NCBI GenBank assembly: GCA_022315425.1
Contig: JAIUPT010000013.1
Span: forward strand, 434,001-498,000
Source: Pseudevernia furfuracea
Lineage: Eukaryota > Ascomycota > Lecanoromycetes > Lecanorales > Parmeliaceae
DNA: 64,000 nt
Direction of reading: 5' to 3'
Numbering within the stretch: position 1 is the first letter of the stretch; each line of letters opens with the position of its first letter. Of the stretch, positions 10,920 to 22,771 are shown one piece after another. Made by a program: the position numbers and the translations under genes. The notes beneath the pieces were generated by a model. The model was not told the origin of the DNA and searched no databases. It saw nothing but the letters and a program-made list of their open reading frames with translations.

Positions 10920-11425
10920 CCACTCCTTTCCCACACTTTCGAGACTGGAAGAATCGACATTCGACAGGAGTATCATTATACGATTCAAGGATCTGAATAG
11001 ATCAATTTTATTCGGCTGCCGGGTAGGTTCCTTCCTTCTGTTACGAGGATGCGTCGCAAGATGGATGCATCCTTGAGAATTTAGTCGTTAGGCTGATATG
11101 ATAATCTGATGGGGATGCAAAGCCGTCCTATGTTGCTGCCATAAACAAGTCATACGTGACAGGAATGTTACTACGCATGATTATGCGGCTCAACAATTCA
11201 GAGCCTTTCTATTGTGCCATTGTACTCTACCGCTCAACTTCCATACAGTAATACCTGTAGCCGTCCAATTTTTTCGAAAGAACTGTTCCAAGACGTAGGG
11301 CACATCAAATAAGAAGAACAACAAATTAGTATGTGGTACCCTTTCTTTTTTTTCTAGCCAAGACCTCGGTAAGCACATACTCATTTTTTGATATCACACA
11401 CACTAATCAACAAATACAATGGGAC
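10920..11425. other. Spacer, no gene seen
   Basis: AT-rich 3' flank of the monooxygenase. I see no coding signal. Confidence 0.4.
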
Positions 11426-11732
11426 GTGATACGTGTACACCACTTCTTTGATACATTGACCCCCCCCCGCCCCCCGGATATCCGGGTACAGGTTCCGGGC
11501 TGATGAGGCGTCGTGGGTCTTGCTACCTACAGGGTGCGTCACTCGTGAACAGGATCCTTCTTCTTCCCCCGGGAGGCCCCTCCCGTACACACTCGCTCAT
11601 ACACTCTTTGCGCTGCCCGGGGGTAAAGGATGTAAAGCATGGCGGGACCCGGAAGTGGTACCCGGAAATTGTACCCGGATAAAGGGGGTGGGAATAATGT
11701 GTGTCAAAAGTGGTGTACAGTACATGTATCAC
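11426..11732. mobile_element. MITE-like fold-back element
   Basis: About 75 bp at each end pair as an imperfect inverted repeat: the left arm starts GTGATACGTGTACACCACTT and the reverse complement of the right arm starts GTGATACATGTACTGTACAC, with common blocks GTACACCACTT, a C-rich run and ATCCGGGTACA. The flanks AATGGGAC (11418-11425) and AGTGGGGC (11733-11740) agree at six of eight positions and may be a worn 8-bp target duplication. The 307-bp unit has no coding frame. ACCCGGA occurs at 11647, 11660 and 11673 and its inverse at 11481 and 11494, each 13 bp apart. Superfamily is uncertain; an 8-bp duplication would suggest hAT. Confidence 0.65.
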
Positions 11733-12094
11733 AGTGGGGCTGAAAGTCCGGCCGCTGGGCCGAGCCTAGCTTCATCTTAGCGTATTCTACTGGTTCAAGC
11801 CTGATGATGTCCGGCAAGCGACATGAGAGGCTAATTATAATAACAACCCCGGAAGGTACTTTTCATCGAGTGATCAAATCATCCATCAATCAATCCCGTG
11901 AATCTGGATTTCAAGCGGACCAAAAACACTCCGACTCCCCTTCGCACTCATCCGTCATCCTCTTCAACGTCCATCATCATTCTCCTCATTCCCCGTGACT
12001 CCCAGAAAGAGCTCCAACAACATTTGTCCACATTCAAAAGCTGCCCTTTCGGAGCCAAAAAAAAAAAAAGACAAAAAGACAAAAAAACAAAAAA
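11733..12094. other. Presumed promoter and leader of the next gene
   Basis: No coding signal. The last 40 bases are almost pure A with a few C and G, a common form of fungal leader just before an ATG. Confidence 0.35.
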
Positions 12095-12739
12095 ATGCCT
12101 CCGCCTGACACTCCCCTCGGCTCGACCCCGATCCAGAAGCTCAAGCGCGGGCATCTGGCGGGATTCGCCCCCGCGGGGGAGCAAGGAGCGTCGGGGTCCA
12201 AGGCCGCGGATCAGATGCGTCAGGAGACCGACGCACGCGAGCGAGCTGCGTTTATACTGGGACGTTGGGAGCAACTTTCGTGGCACAGCCGCACGTATGG
12301 GGAGGTATGTTTTTTCCCCCTTCTTTCTTCCTTTCTTTCTTTTTTGTTTCAATTTTATTATTTTTGGGATGTTTCTCCCATGTTCGGGAAACGAACGTAT
12401 GGCTTGCCATATTTTGCGATGTAATTCCCCCCTGGAATGTGTTTTGACTCTTGCCTGAGTTGACGCATTTTTCTTGTCGAGATGACGAGTTGCTCCCGCT
12501 GGGTGTGGATATCAAGTGACTGATGGTGGTGATTGGAGGGACAGAGTATCCCGCAGACGAGGTTGAGACTCGAAAGGATTAGGATCGGGCTCGAGGCGGA
12601 GAGCGGAGAGGAGGAGTGGGAGAATGAGGGGGAAGGCGGCGAGAAGGGGAAAGAGAGGGAGAAGGAGAAGGACGAGAAGCAGAAGAGGATGCGCAGGGGT
12701 GATGGGAATGTTAGAAAAAGGACCGCGGACAAAGGTTAG
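12095..12739 (+). CDS. Small, highly charged protein of unknown function
   Basis: Two exons (12095-12304 and 12545-12739) give 134 residues. The N-terminal half is mixed (PLGSTPIQKLKRGHLAGF, then WEQLSWHSRTYGE); the C-terminal half is almost all Glu, Lys, Arg, Gly and Asp, so likely disordered and possibly nuclear. The ATG follows an A-rich leader. The 240-nt intron is long for this window and includes a pyrimidine-rich tract just after the donor, so the exon pairing is less certain than elsewhere. No known domain. The fold-back element lies about 360 bp upstream and could affect its transcription. Confidence 0.5.
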
Positions 12740-13103
12740 GATGGGGGCTGTGTTGCTGGTGGCAAGATGGGAAGACCGGTTACGACGTCTATGAATCACG
12801 ATGGCATGAGGTATGCGCTATGATGCAAAGGTATTAAACAAAAATCCAACAGCGGTGGGCCCGTCAACGTCTATGTACATTATCATAAATACACCAAACA
12901 ATCTCCACTCTACCGATTCCAAAAAATGCTGCTCATTACAGCTCCTGCCTCGCGTCCTCCAATGGCTTTTCTTCCTCATTGACCAAGCTTGCAATATCAC
13001 CAACCTGCTTTCTCGTGCTGACTTCTCGACTTCTCAATCGCGATCGCATCGCTGCTAGCTTCATCGTCAATCCTTGAGTGTTTCCTCTCATGACTGCTAG
13101 TTG
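12740..13103. other. Convergent 3' spacer
   Basis: Lies between the ends of two convergent genes; it should hold both transcription stops. No gene seen. Confidence 0.4.
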
Positions 13104-14590
13104 TTATTGGAGAGGCTCAGAGCTGGAAGATAGTCTGTTCAGGTGAAGGTAGACGTCTGTGCCATAGCTGTGGTAAAGGCTTCATCAGCAATCGATCTCT
13201 GGATTGGGAGAGTGCCTGCTGCTCACCCTTCCATACTGATGAGCTTTAAGTCGCCCCCAAAATATCGCGCGTAAAGCCTACTGATCGGCAGCCCGTACCC
13301 AAATCCGGCCATGGGTGCCTTGAAATCACTTTTGTTGAAGTCGGGATCCAGATTCGGCGTCGTTTCCACAGTCGTGTACATGTAAGTCCAAACCAATGGT
13401 ATTACAGATCTTGGAATACCACCGCCTTCATCAGAGACCTTGATCGTTATATCCTCTCTCCCCTCCGCAATGATCACTTTTGTCACAGGAAATTCCTCTT
13501 TATCCTGTCCATGCGTCTCAACAACTGCACGTAATGAGTTTTTGAGGGTCTCGAACAGCATGTGCGATAAATGTCCTGGCACATACATAAAATGGAGATC
13601 CGGTTTACAGACCAATTGGACCTTGGGTGCATCGAAAAGGCCGTAATGATCCTCGCACACGAATCGAGCGTTGTCGATAGCTTCTTGGGCAAGTTCCCGC
13701 ACGTTCGTCTTGGTACATATTATCCCCACATAATTCGGTTCCACTGCTTGCTTTTGGTCTGTAAGAGCAATATGCTGACCTATCAGCATTCGAATACCTA
13801 TTCGAGACATGTAGAATCGATCCAGAAAAGACTGGATATTTTTATCAATTTGCATCCGTTGCCGTTTCCGTTTGTATTCATTTATGCCCTGTGCGACAGT
13901 GGTCACTACACTGTCATGCCGCCTCTTTATTCCTTCCAAGGTCTTGGAGAAGCGCTTGTTGTAGTCGTTCAGTTCCGGCGGCCAGTCGCCTTCGTCATCT
14001 GTAGAAGCATAGTACCTCCTAGAGGAACCTTTGCCTCCACCATTGGAATTGCCATTCGTCTGTTGCGACCTGTATTGTCCCTGCTTGACACTAGGATTGT
14101 TTGTAGTCTGGCTCAGGATCTTTGATTCTTGCCCGTTTTGCTTCATCGGCCGTAACAGTCGCTCCCGAATGTCCGATGGTAGATTGGGCCTTGGGAGTGT
14201 AGTGATGTCCTGGCGATGAGTCAGTCAGCAAACTCTCGTGGCGGTACTCGGACCCTGTGTTTCTTATACTTCGAATGACTGCGAATACCAATCCTGGACT
14301 TTCTTGATTGACGGCATATCGTTCAGTCCATCAGGCAAATCTCCAAGCTCTTGGACTCGATGTGCTAAGCGTATGGGAAGCTCTTCGGACAGGAATTGGG
14401 AGGCGCGGAAGAGGGTGCCTCCATGATGAAGCAGTTAGCAGAAGACGTGTCCATTATTCCCCAGTTTTGTCATACCTGTCGACGGTCTTTCACCAAATTG
14501 CACCATCTGTCTCAAGCTCACTCCAGTGGCAGGGAAACCGGAGTAGTGTTTGATGGTATCCATTAACCTCTCAGACTTCTTCCATGACAT
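13104..14590 (-). CDS. Mitochondrial pyruvate (or branched-chain ketoacid) dehydrogenase kinase
   Basis: Exons 14590-14476, 14418-14270, 14209-13227 and 13167-13104 give 436 residues. It phosphorylates the E1 alpha subunit of the pyruvate or branched-chain ketoacid dehydrogenase complex in the mitochondrial matrix, shutting the complex down. The N-terminal helical domain opens with FPATGVSLRQMVQFGERPST and continues with FRASQFLSEELPIRLAHRVQ, both typical of the family. The GHKL ATP-binding domain has its N box in FETLKNSLRA (about 307-316), the G1 box DEGGG (about 348) and the G2 box GFGYGLP (about 390). A Gln/Ser/Gly-rich insert at about 130-160 lengthens the protein relative to animal PDKs. 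The start MSWKKSERLMDTIKHY fits fungal homologues better than the ATG nine codons later. I cannot separate PDK from BCKDK by sight. Confidence 0.92.
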
Positions 14591-15530
14591 CCTGCTTCTT
14601 CAGGCCTTTCGGCCTGTGTCCCGTTATGGTGACCAATGGGATCCGAATGTCCCCACTGCTCCACTGGAGTAGACGAAGAGCCCGGCAGATGCCCCGCAAG
14701 AGAAGGCGATGCCTGGGTCAATTGTTCGTGTTCTGCACCCAAGGTATATTTGCGAACAGGTACTGAGCAACGACGTGATCGAATGCGAATTCGAGGGTTA
14801 TCAAGAGAAGTTGAAAATTTTTGTTCAGCCTTTGTGGTGCCTGAGTCATTGTCATTTGTCCGAGGTGCAGTAAGTAAGTGGGCTAGAGCGAGAAGGAAAA
14901 GGCTCCGGAGATCAGCCGGGAGAATTTCCCCACATTTCGCCAGACCCCTGTTCTTTTCTGTTCCACCAATCCTCCGCTGGCGCGTGATATAGATTATAGA
15001 CATCTTGCTTTTCACATCGCCATCGGCAATGGGACACCCTGCTAAAAGGGGCACTGTGATATCCCAAGCCTGATGCTGGCTTTGACAAGAAGCAGTTGAG
15101 ACCCAGACAGTATGAAGGAGGAAGGCGTTGGACAGAAAGGGAGAAGGCATAATCCTCGCCTTTGCTCTCTTTTGCGTACCAATCATTTCCCCAACTGCGC
15201 ATCGTTGAGAAACCTGCACACTCAATTGGCAAACCAAGATCAAGTTTGGCTTGTGATGGATACTACAGGAGACCAACTCAGATGATAAGTGTGTCTTTCA
15301 CCCAAGACTGCCAACCATAGCTCTCATCTTCCTGAGAAAGGGTTTTTGAACATTGACATGAATGAGCTCTACTGCCTTTTCGCATATAGACGACGGTCTG
15401 TGTTGTGAAGTAAATGAATTCGCTGCTTGGCGCCGGATACTGTATCACCAGCCGCTCTTTCTGTTTCCTTGCTCCCGACCCATCAAGAATCAAAATAAAC
15501 CAGAGCTAGATATCACATTTATAGATAAGC
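14591..15530. other. Divergent intergenic region
   Basis: Lies between the kinase (leftward) and the SGNH-like gene (rightward), so it probably holds both promoters. Open frames here overlap without family likeness. Confidence 0.45.
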
Positions 15531-16862
15531 ATGGCCTATCCATTTCCACCTTTTTCCAGTACACCTCAGACACCCTTACAAGCACCAGACATGAAAACCC
15601 CACCCAGCCGCAGAAACAGCAACCCGATTGCTGCCTCCAAGCGGACTGCTTTCACCGTCATCCTTGCCATTGCTCTGTTCTTGTGGATGATCAGTCCATT
15701 CTCTGCCTATCCAAGACAGCTAGATAGGGTTCCATTTTCACAGAACTTGGTGGAGGAGTAGGTAACAGGCCTTTCTTCGACCACAGTCTTGCTAACAAGC
15801 CCAGCTACTTCTCACACTTTGAAGGACATCGGGACTGTGGTATCAAATCAACACAACTCTATGTACCTCCAATCGTACTCAACGACAATGCCCCAAAGCA
15901 TACGCTTTACTGCAACAACCGTGCAACACTTCTGGAGGCTATGAGCGGAGGCGGTCGACATGGATTTGAGAAGCCTTACTTTCCTGCAGGCTGCCACTAC
16001 CGCTGGTACTCGACTCCAGAGATCTGCATGATCCTGGAACGCTTTGACGCAATTGTTTTTATTGGTGATGACTCCCTCAAGCAAATCTACGCCGCCTTCA
16101 ACATGCTGCTCAGAGAGAATATGGCTATGGGCAGTCTCAAGCAGTGGGAGCTAAATGAAAGCCAGCGCGATGGTTGCAGGTGTGACAATCAGCTCACCAA
16201 ATCAGAATGCTCGAGCCATATGATCATGGAGAGTCAGGCTGTAAGAGAGAAGGACGATGGAGATGGTCACAGAAGCCCTTTCTACTGCGATCGTAAGCCT
16301 ACCATCATGTGGGGACTCCCCAAAGCTAGTGTTGACTTGTATAGGCACCGCGCACGTGTTTATCCCCATCACAGACTCCCCAGCGCCTGAGGAACTGCAT
16401 GCCAATTTTACCTCGCTCATCGGCGGAGACCCAGACGCCTACAAGCCGATTCCAGTCATCCATTCTCTACCATTGGCAACGTCACTTTCCTGGTCTAAAG
16501 CAGTTGATTCAATGGATGAGTGGGTGACTCTAGCAGATGCTTCTGGTCGAAATATCCCTATCCTTTGGGTAGGCCCGAACGCGGCGGGCCATCTCAAGCC
16601 TCCTGGTCAGATCCTCACTCAAGGCAACAATGCTCTTTGGCATTACACTCTGGAGACAATGAAGGAAGCGAAGGCTAGGCAGCTTGATGCGCTTGGAATG
16701 TACAACCTCACACTTCAGGCGGATAGCTGGGATGGGAGTAATTATGGACAGAAAGTCGGACTGGTGCAGGCAATGATGGTAAAGTATTTCCGGATACAAG
16801 GCAGCTCAATTGTTAACATCATTTAGATGATCAATTGGCTGTCCAGAGTGGAGTCGACCTGA
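15531..16862 (+). CDS. Type II membrane protein with SGNH/PC-esterase-like domain
   Basis: Exons 15531-15757, 15805-16292, 16345-16778 and 16827-16862 give 394 residues. A short cytosolic N-terminus rich in Ser and Pro is followed by one membrane segment (about 38-58, FTVILAIALFLWMI) and a lumenal domain. The domain has FIGDDSLKQIY (about 180), a GDS-type nucleophile block as in PC-esterase/TBL proteins, and near the end DGSNYGQKVGLVQAMM, where related fungal proteins as I know them carry a D-x-x-H pair. Here Asn stands at the expected His. Several Cys pairs (CGIK, CNN, CRCDN) suit a secretory-pathway domain. It may modify O-acyl groups on glycans or be a non-catalytic relative. The fourth exon is only 36 nt but restores MINWLSRVEST, a typical tail. 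Confidence 0.72.
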
Positions 16863-17525
16863 TCAGTATGTGGAAGCCCGGGCTTTGTCATGAGACTTCG
16901 ACTGTATAGTGATCTGCGGGTAGGTATTAGACTTCAGGCACAAAGGCCCTGCTATGAGATTTTCTGCTATAGCTGTCTCGCTATTGTCACTGAATGAACG
17001 CAAGTTAAGCCCAGCAAATGTCATTAGAAGCGAACCGTTTCATATTAAATCTCCTTGGGACACTTACAAACCATCGACACTATAGGGCTACGGACCCGAG
17101 GGGCAAGATATATGCATTGCTAGTTTCAGTCACCAATCCTTAGCGGATGTTTTGATTTACGATTACCCTCTAGAGTTCCGAAACTTTTTGCCTTAAGACG
17201 GCCAAACATCGCGTACTACATTGAGGCTCTCTTGAATGTTTAGGCTATTGCAATTCTTCCACGCGAGACCCAGAACTACCTTCGTAAATTCCGTGTTAGG
17301 CATCCTTTAGCCTATTAGTCAAAGCACAGACCAGAAACTGGCGTTCCAGATTCTGTTGCGAAAAGAATTTACTCGTCTTGTGGTGATGTAAAATCTCAGA
17401 AACGTCATCTATCCTTCTCAATTCTTCGTGAACCAAAGCTCGTTACTGAAAGACGATGCACACGCAAGGCTGTCGCCACCGGTCTTCCATACTCAGATAC
17501 AACTCATGACTCCGATAGCAAAGTC
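16863..17525. other. Spacer, no gene seen
   Basis: No coding signal found. It may include decayed 5' parts of the HET relic that follows, but I could not recognise a HET core domain in it. Confidence 0.4.
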
Positions 17526-18035
17526 ATGAACGGATGGGAGCCAAAGAACCTCCAGGAGGGTATGGACCACCCGGAGAGACAACCCTTGAGGCTTTCAGCC
17601 GGGACCATCGTAGCCGATGTTGAAAAGAAAGTTACTCTGATGGATCGAGGCTACGGCATTGATTCGAACTTCTGGCGTTCTATCGGAGATACACACAACA
17701 ACCCAAGTGATCCAGGCGGCGGGTTGGATGGGCCTCTCTTCTTTTCGCAACTGTTGACGGGAAGTTTGTCTTGTCAGATAGCGGCTACATGTGCTTGCCT
17801 CCCCGGGGGATTCGGACTGATGATCAGATTTGTCTCCTCCTCGGAGTCCACGTCTTCTAAAGGTTCCCGTCCAGCTTGGGAAAGCTGGTCTTTCCTCGGC
17901 GAGTGCTATGTTCATGGGTTCATAGTTCGTGAAGCAATCTTCAGCAGCAAAAATCTTCGCTTAGCTTCCGAGAAAACTAACAACAACTCCACCATAGGAT
18001 CAGCGCCATTCGAAATCGACCCTAATATTAAATAA
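17526..18035 (+). pseudogene. Remnant of a HET-domain (heterokaryon incompatibility) protein, C-terminal part
   Basis: Three pieces in order resemble the conserved C-terminal region of fungal HET-domain proteins: FWRSIGDTHNN (about 17670), then in a different frame GKFVLSDSGYMCLPPRG followed by DDQICLLLG (17757-17850), then back in the first frame SWSFLGECYVHGFIVREAI (about 17880-17940). The second piece ends at a TAA near 17854. Two frame changes are thus needed and the HET core itself is not visible upstream. HET proteins trigger cell death when unlike hyphae fuse; this copy cannot do so. An alternative, that an intron joins the frames, is unlikely because no suitable splice sites bridge the pieces. 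Confidence 0.6.
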
Positions 18036-18957
18036 TTAACAACCGCAAACACGATTCAGTATCTACGATCGCTTAGACGGGCTACAGGCTATGATCAACA
18101 CGTTTCCTCTGTAATGTTTCCTGTCGTTGCGAAATATTTGCCAATCCTCGTAAAACCGGCTAACTAATCACAGTGTCTGAAAATCTGTAGAACAAATTGG
18201 TGCCATCAGCATCAGCCATGACTCTCCTGAGTTCTTCCGGCTGCCTGTCTATTGCCTCCTGGATCTGATTTGGTTTACGTTTTTCGACTCCGCAACATAA
18301 TAATTCTAGAACTTATGTTGAATCGTATGGGACTCATTGGTGCAAGAATGATTGATTCTACCATAGGGTAAGCCGTATGTCCGGTGTAGTATACATCTGC
18401 TTCGTTGGGATAGAGGACCGTGCTGAATGAGGCAGATGGAATCAAGATCTCTCATTTTATGTCTTGGGTTTGCATTCATGATAGAAATCGGCCAATCTAC
18501 CCACAAGCTCTGAATATCTGACTTGGCAGGCTTTTTGAGGCCCTGGGCTGGGTCTAGGTTCAATAATCGGGTAGTAAGCCATATCCTATGCTCTTGAAGA
18601 GAAGGGATGGGTTTGCTAACCGCTAGACTAGACCAAAAGGTGATCACTGAGGATAAGTCACTATAATGGACTATATACATCAGTTGTAGACTTGCTTAGC
18701 GTACGACCGCTCGCCCATCTCTTGAATGGCAGACAGGCAAAAATTGGTATTTCGACAAAGCATATCCTGAATATGGTAAAGCGCCGGGAGGAGCCGCACG
18801 GCATATTTCCATCTGAGTTGTTTGTGTTTGCTCAGGATCATCTTTTGCAGTGATAGAATGAACACTCCGGTACTATGCTTTTGGACTTTATGATGGCAGA
18901 TTACTTTTCAATCTAGGTCGTTCGAATCAGTATTTACCGTGTGCACTGATCTTGACA
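18036..18957. other. Spacer, no gene seen
   Basis: AT-rich, with short overlapping frames only. It should hold the promoter of the gene starting at 18958. Confidence 0.4.
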
Positions 18958-20449
18958 ATGGCGTCTACTCCAAGCTCTGAACCTACGGGCTGGACTCCAC
19001 CCGAAGGCAACTGTGAAAAATGCGGAGCTCCAGCGTCTTGGGCAGAAGAGTATGTACTTTTCCAACCTTTCTTCTTTGCATAGGACCTTTTTTTGCGGTT
19101 ATGAGATGCATTACAGATGCATTATGTTTTTGCTTTCCTTTTTTGTTCTTGAAACATCTCACCAGGGTTGGTCTTCCATCTCACCGAGGCAATGCTAAAT
19201 GCTACAATTACAGCTGGACAAAGAATTTGTCATGGGATGATGGCGCCAAACTTCACATGGCTACTTACTTTGCAAGCCCACGCATGTGGCCCTTGGGATA
19301 CATACTAGGAAGTCCATACTCGTAAGTTATGTTTTCGGAGCTTTTTGGCCCTGTTGAGATTGCTTTTTGGGTCGCAAGACATGTTGCGGGAGCAAGCCAT
19401 TCCTAAGACTGGTCACACGACTCAAATTATATCCTAAACGAGATCTGCTAACTCCGAAGTCATTAAGACCCCTTCATTTGGAGCAACAGTTTCCAAACCT
19501 CAACTGGAGGGACCGTTTCGAAGATCTTCTCGCACTCGAGTCCGGGAAAAAGATGATCAGTGCAGTCAGCAGACAGAAGGAGGCCGTAACCGCATCTCGT
19601 ATTCGTAATGAGAGCGTCCACGATGCCATCTCTCATGTGAATCAAGAGCTTCAGCGCAACCAAGATTTTAATGTCCTACTGCAGGAATTGCGTAAGATCT
19701 CAGTTCGCAGGAAAGACACCGCCACGGTTGCAATGATTGATGATCAAGCACTGCCGTACCAGAAAAGCTCCTCCGAATTGGCCATCGCAGACGGGAAAAC
19801 TCTCATTGGAAGTCTCAAAGAACTCCAAAACAAACCGGCTAGCAGCTACAAGAGGAGAGTACCTTGGATCACTTCTCTCATCTCGAGTGGTGCCATGCTA
19901 GGGTGGGAGTCCGCCGTTTACGACAGCGCAGACGGGTTGCTGGCAGATGTCTACAAGGCTGACGGCTCCGGAGACGGTCAAATGTTCTCTGACCTGGATT
20001 TGTCTACGATGTTCAAAGGAGGCTACCGACTGGATTTCAGAAGCCCCACATGGTCCACATATGAGGGGTCTTACAATACCTACTACCCGCAAATCGAGCA
20101 GTTCTGCCCAGACGGAGACGCAGATCCAGACGTAGAACACACGTACAATACCATTGATAATCTTCGCCCGTCTATACTCTCACAGTTGACAACAACGCAA
20201 CGAAGAACGTCGTGGAACGGTAGCATTGAGACGCGAGTTGTGCTCAAGAACCGCTTCACCGACGGCCAAGAGGAAGAGAAGACAATTGTGAATGATGCTT
20301 CGAAAGTACTCGAAGAGGTTGAAAAAGCACATGCTTCTGTCAAAGAAAGACATTACGCTATCGGTCTAGCACTCTGGCAGCTGTCGTACCGAAAGCAGAA
20401 AGAGGCTCTTGCTGTCGCGAAAGAAATGGAAGATGAGAGTGTCGAGTAG
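18958..20449 (+). CDS. Protein of unknown function, 409 residues
   Basis: Exons 18958-19049, 19166-19321 and 19468-20449. The first exon encodes MASTPSSEPTGWTPPEGNCE and a CxxC pair (NCEKCGAP), possibly a metal or disulfide site. The second exon is aromatic-rich (YNYSWTKNLSWDDGAK, RMWPLGY). The long third exon begins LHLEQQFPNLNWRDRFEDLL and carries a helical stretch (about 95-165), a glycine/aspartate-rich middle, and a helical Lys/Glu-rich end. The second intron ends CATTAAG about 20 nt after a GCTAAC branch sequence, which supports the chosen acceptor. No signal peptide or membrane segment. I do not recognise a family. Confidence 0.6.
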
Positions 20450-22315
20450 AATGACTCGAGAGGAATGCTCTATGTTTTCTGCGGTTCAGTGGTTTTTCCT
20501 CTAGCTCCTATTGTAATTGTAGAGCATGCTGACTCAATAAGATACCATTCGACAATTACAATACCCATGACTGTCCCTCTTTTTCTCCGGTGGACTAGCT
20601 TTACGAAACCTTTTTTTGGTATGATCTCCATTCTCCACGCATGATGCGAGTAAAGCTGACATATTCTGACGCAGCTCGTTGGTTACGAAACCCTCCCCCC
20701 TGCTTTGGGTAAAGGCGTGGCATTGCGCCAGCGACCTTATCCTTCTTATTCCCAGGACTTTCCTTCTTGTGAATAGATTGTTGATGCGTGGTATCAGTGC
20801 GCATACCCATAGACGCGACAGAACGAACCAGGAAGATATCTCTCCGATGATGTTTTGACGACAAGAGCCCCCTCGACGAACCTCGAGTCCTCTGTTCCTC
20901 ATAGTCAGCCATTACATCAGCCATAGCCCTAACACTAAGCTCCATCCCCTTCGCTACCTCCTCAGACCTCAACCCGAAACCCTCTTCGTCCTCAAACCCT
21001 AGCCCAATTCCGAAGGAAAAGCACACCATCTACTCCGGAACCAGACGGACTCTCTCCCAACATGTCTCAGCCAAAGTTCCAATGTGTCTTGTGAATTATG
21101 CAACCCTCTGCCCTCTCCTTTCGTCGCCGTCGCCAGATCGTAGAACACCATCGTTGCCGTGTCTCGGGTTTGGCTGCCATCTTGTGGACCATATAGTTCT
21201 CCGCTACTGATATTGCTTACGTCAATTTTGAAGTTCATTGAATTCCTCCCTCAGCTCCAGCACTCAGCAAAAACGCGATTCAATCCATATGATCAAGCGC
21301 GGAAAGTGCACAGATAAGAGGTGCAAAATTTTTCTCACAAAGCGGAACTCTCGCGTCTGATGGCCCATCTGCTGACAGTCGTACACTACAAGGTTTATGC
21401 TAATGGCCACCTTGAGCTTGAAACACAAGAGATTTGTCCACTTTCATGATAAGCTCTCAAGTTTCCTGTGACTGAAGAGGATGGATGAACTAGACAAAAA
21501 CAAGCAAAAAAATACTGAGGCGGGTGTGCAACTGAGACACATCCCTTTGACCCAACTGCAACGCAGTATCTTCCCAGCTCGCATATGTTGCTCAAGAGCG
21601 TGCGACGACAGTTGGAAACGATTTTAGGTTGCTGGCTGATATTCATCTGCAGCAGACTCAATACGTGTAACAATAAAATTCTGAATCAAGGTTTTCTATC
21701 ACGCGTGGCAAAATCGAGAATTTCACTTCTTTTCTCTCTATAAAGACGAAGACAGGATACGAAGAGAGAGAGAGACAGTGTTGGAAGAATCGGACTTTCA
21801 TTCTCCCATTCCATTGACAAAGGCGTTTTCGGCCGGTGGTCCAATCCAGGGTGCTCCCGCACAAATACTTCCCTTCTCATCATACCTTTTCTCAAAATAT
21901 CAGTTCACTCATAGTCCGCATTCTCCTTGCCACGAGAATGCTTTGACCATCGCACAAAGACTTTCAAAGGGGTTGTATTCATTCAATTACATGTCTCCTT
22001 TGCTGCATATCTAGTCTCGCTACATCACAAAGAAAGAACAATTGCGGCCAAATCAACAAAGACGCCTACCATTATTGCGTTTCGTTCAAGGCAAATCGAA
22101 AGACGGACTTGAAGATGCGTACACTGACAGCCCAGAAGTGACAGACTTTCCTACCTTCCTCATGCTCTGTGCGAGAAGAGAGGTGAACACATTGAATCTT
22201 GGATGCAACCCCCTGATAACGTTGAGGCACCCTTGAGTAAGGAGGAAAGGAAGCGGTTTATCCAAGACCTCCAGCTCCAACCCCAATCCCACGACCACAA
22301 CCACGGCAACAAACC
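20450..22315. other. Long stretch without a clear gene
   Basis: The best coding-like signal is on the minus strand at about 20790-21238, where two frames (one with GFGLRSEEVAKGMELSVRAM, one with DLATATKGEGRGLHNSQD) abut near 21000 without good splice sites. This may be a broken or spliced small gene, but I cannot support it. A GA-repeat lies near 21765-21778. Confidence 0.3.
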
Positions 22316-22771
22316 ATGTGTCAGGGCGACCTTCAAGTCTCCGCCTCATGTGGCCACCAACAGGAATTCCACCCCCTCCAACACTGCGAGTTGTATTCAC
22401 CCGCGCGAAACCGCTGCAACGGCGCCGTCTCGGTCCTCCACACAACCACAACCGACTCTCCCGCCCTCTGCGTGCGCTGTGTCGCTCGCATCGAAGCGAA
22501 TATCATCGGAGAGCGGGGCCTAATCATCGCGGAACTGGAAATCAACATAGCAGAGATCAGCCAGGGGTTGTGGATGGAGAGAAAGCGTCCGTTCACGTTT
22601 GTTGCGTTGATTTTCGAGCGGGCGAGGTTGAGGGAGGCGCTGAAAGGGTTCCGGGTGGAGACGGAGGAGGAGTTGGGGGAGTTGAGGGGGATGCGAGGCA
22701 TGGGTCGGTGGGACCGAGTTGCCCATCTTCGGAATGACGGATGCCGCACGTTTCGGGCACTTGCTGATTGA
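22316..22771 (+). CDS. Small Cys/His (CGH-type) fungal protein
   Basis: A single exon of 151 residues starting MCQGDLQVSASCGHQQEFHP, followed by Cys spaced as C...C...C..C up to about residue 58 (LCVRCVARIE). Many ascomycetes have short proteins of the form MC-x(n)-CGH-x(n)-C...CPxC with no assigned role; this fits that pattern. The Cys and His suggest zinc binding. The C-terminal half is helical and Glu/Arg-rich. The ATG chosen is the one giving the typical MC start; in the upstream sequence the same frame is closed by stops. Confidence 0.6.
   Translation: MCQGDLQVSASCGHQQEFHPLQHCELYSPARNRCNGAVSVLHTTTTDSPALCVRCVARIEANIIGERGLIIAELEINIAEISQGLWMERKRPFTFVALIFERARLREALKGFRVETEEELGELRGMRGMGRWDRVAHLRNDGCRTFRALAD

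Noticed and set aside
14563..15276. A 237-codon minus-strand frame upstream of the kinase
   Set aside because: It overlaps the kinase start region, has no family likeness and no fitting start; probably promoter DNA.
20601..21238. Two abutting minus-strand frames as one spliced gene
   Set aside because: No donor and acceptor pair of reasonable length joins them in phase, and no family motif is seen.
22203..22523. A 106-codon frame that overlaps the CGH-type gene
   Set aside because: The frame at 22316 has the conserved Cys/His pattern and the MC start; this one is Pro/Ser-rich with no pattern.
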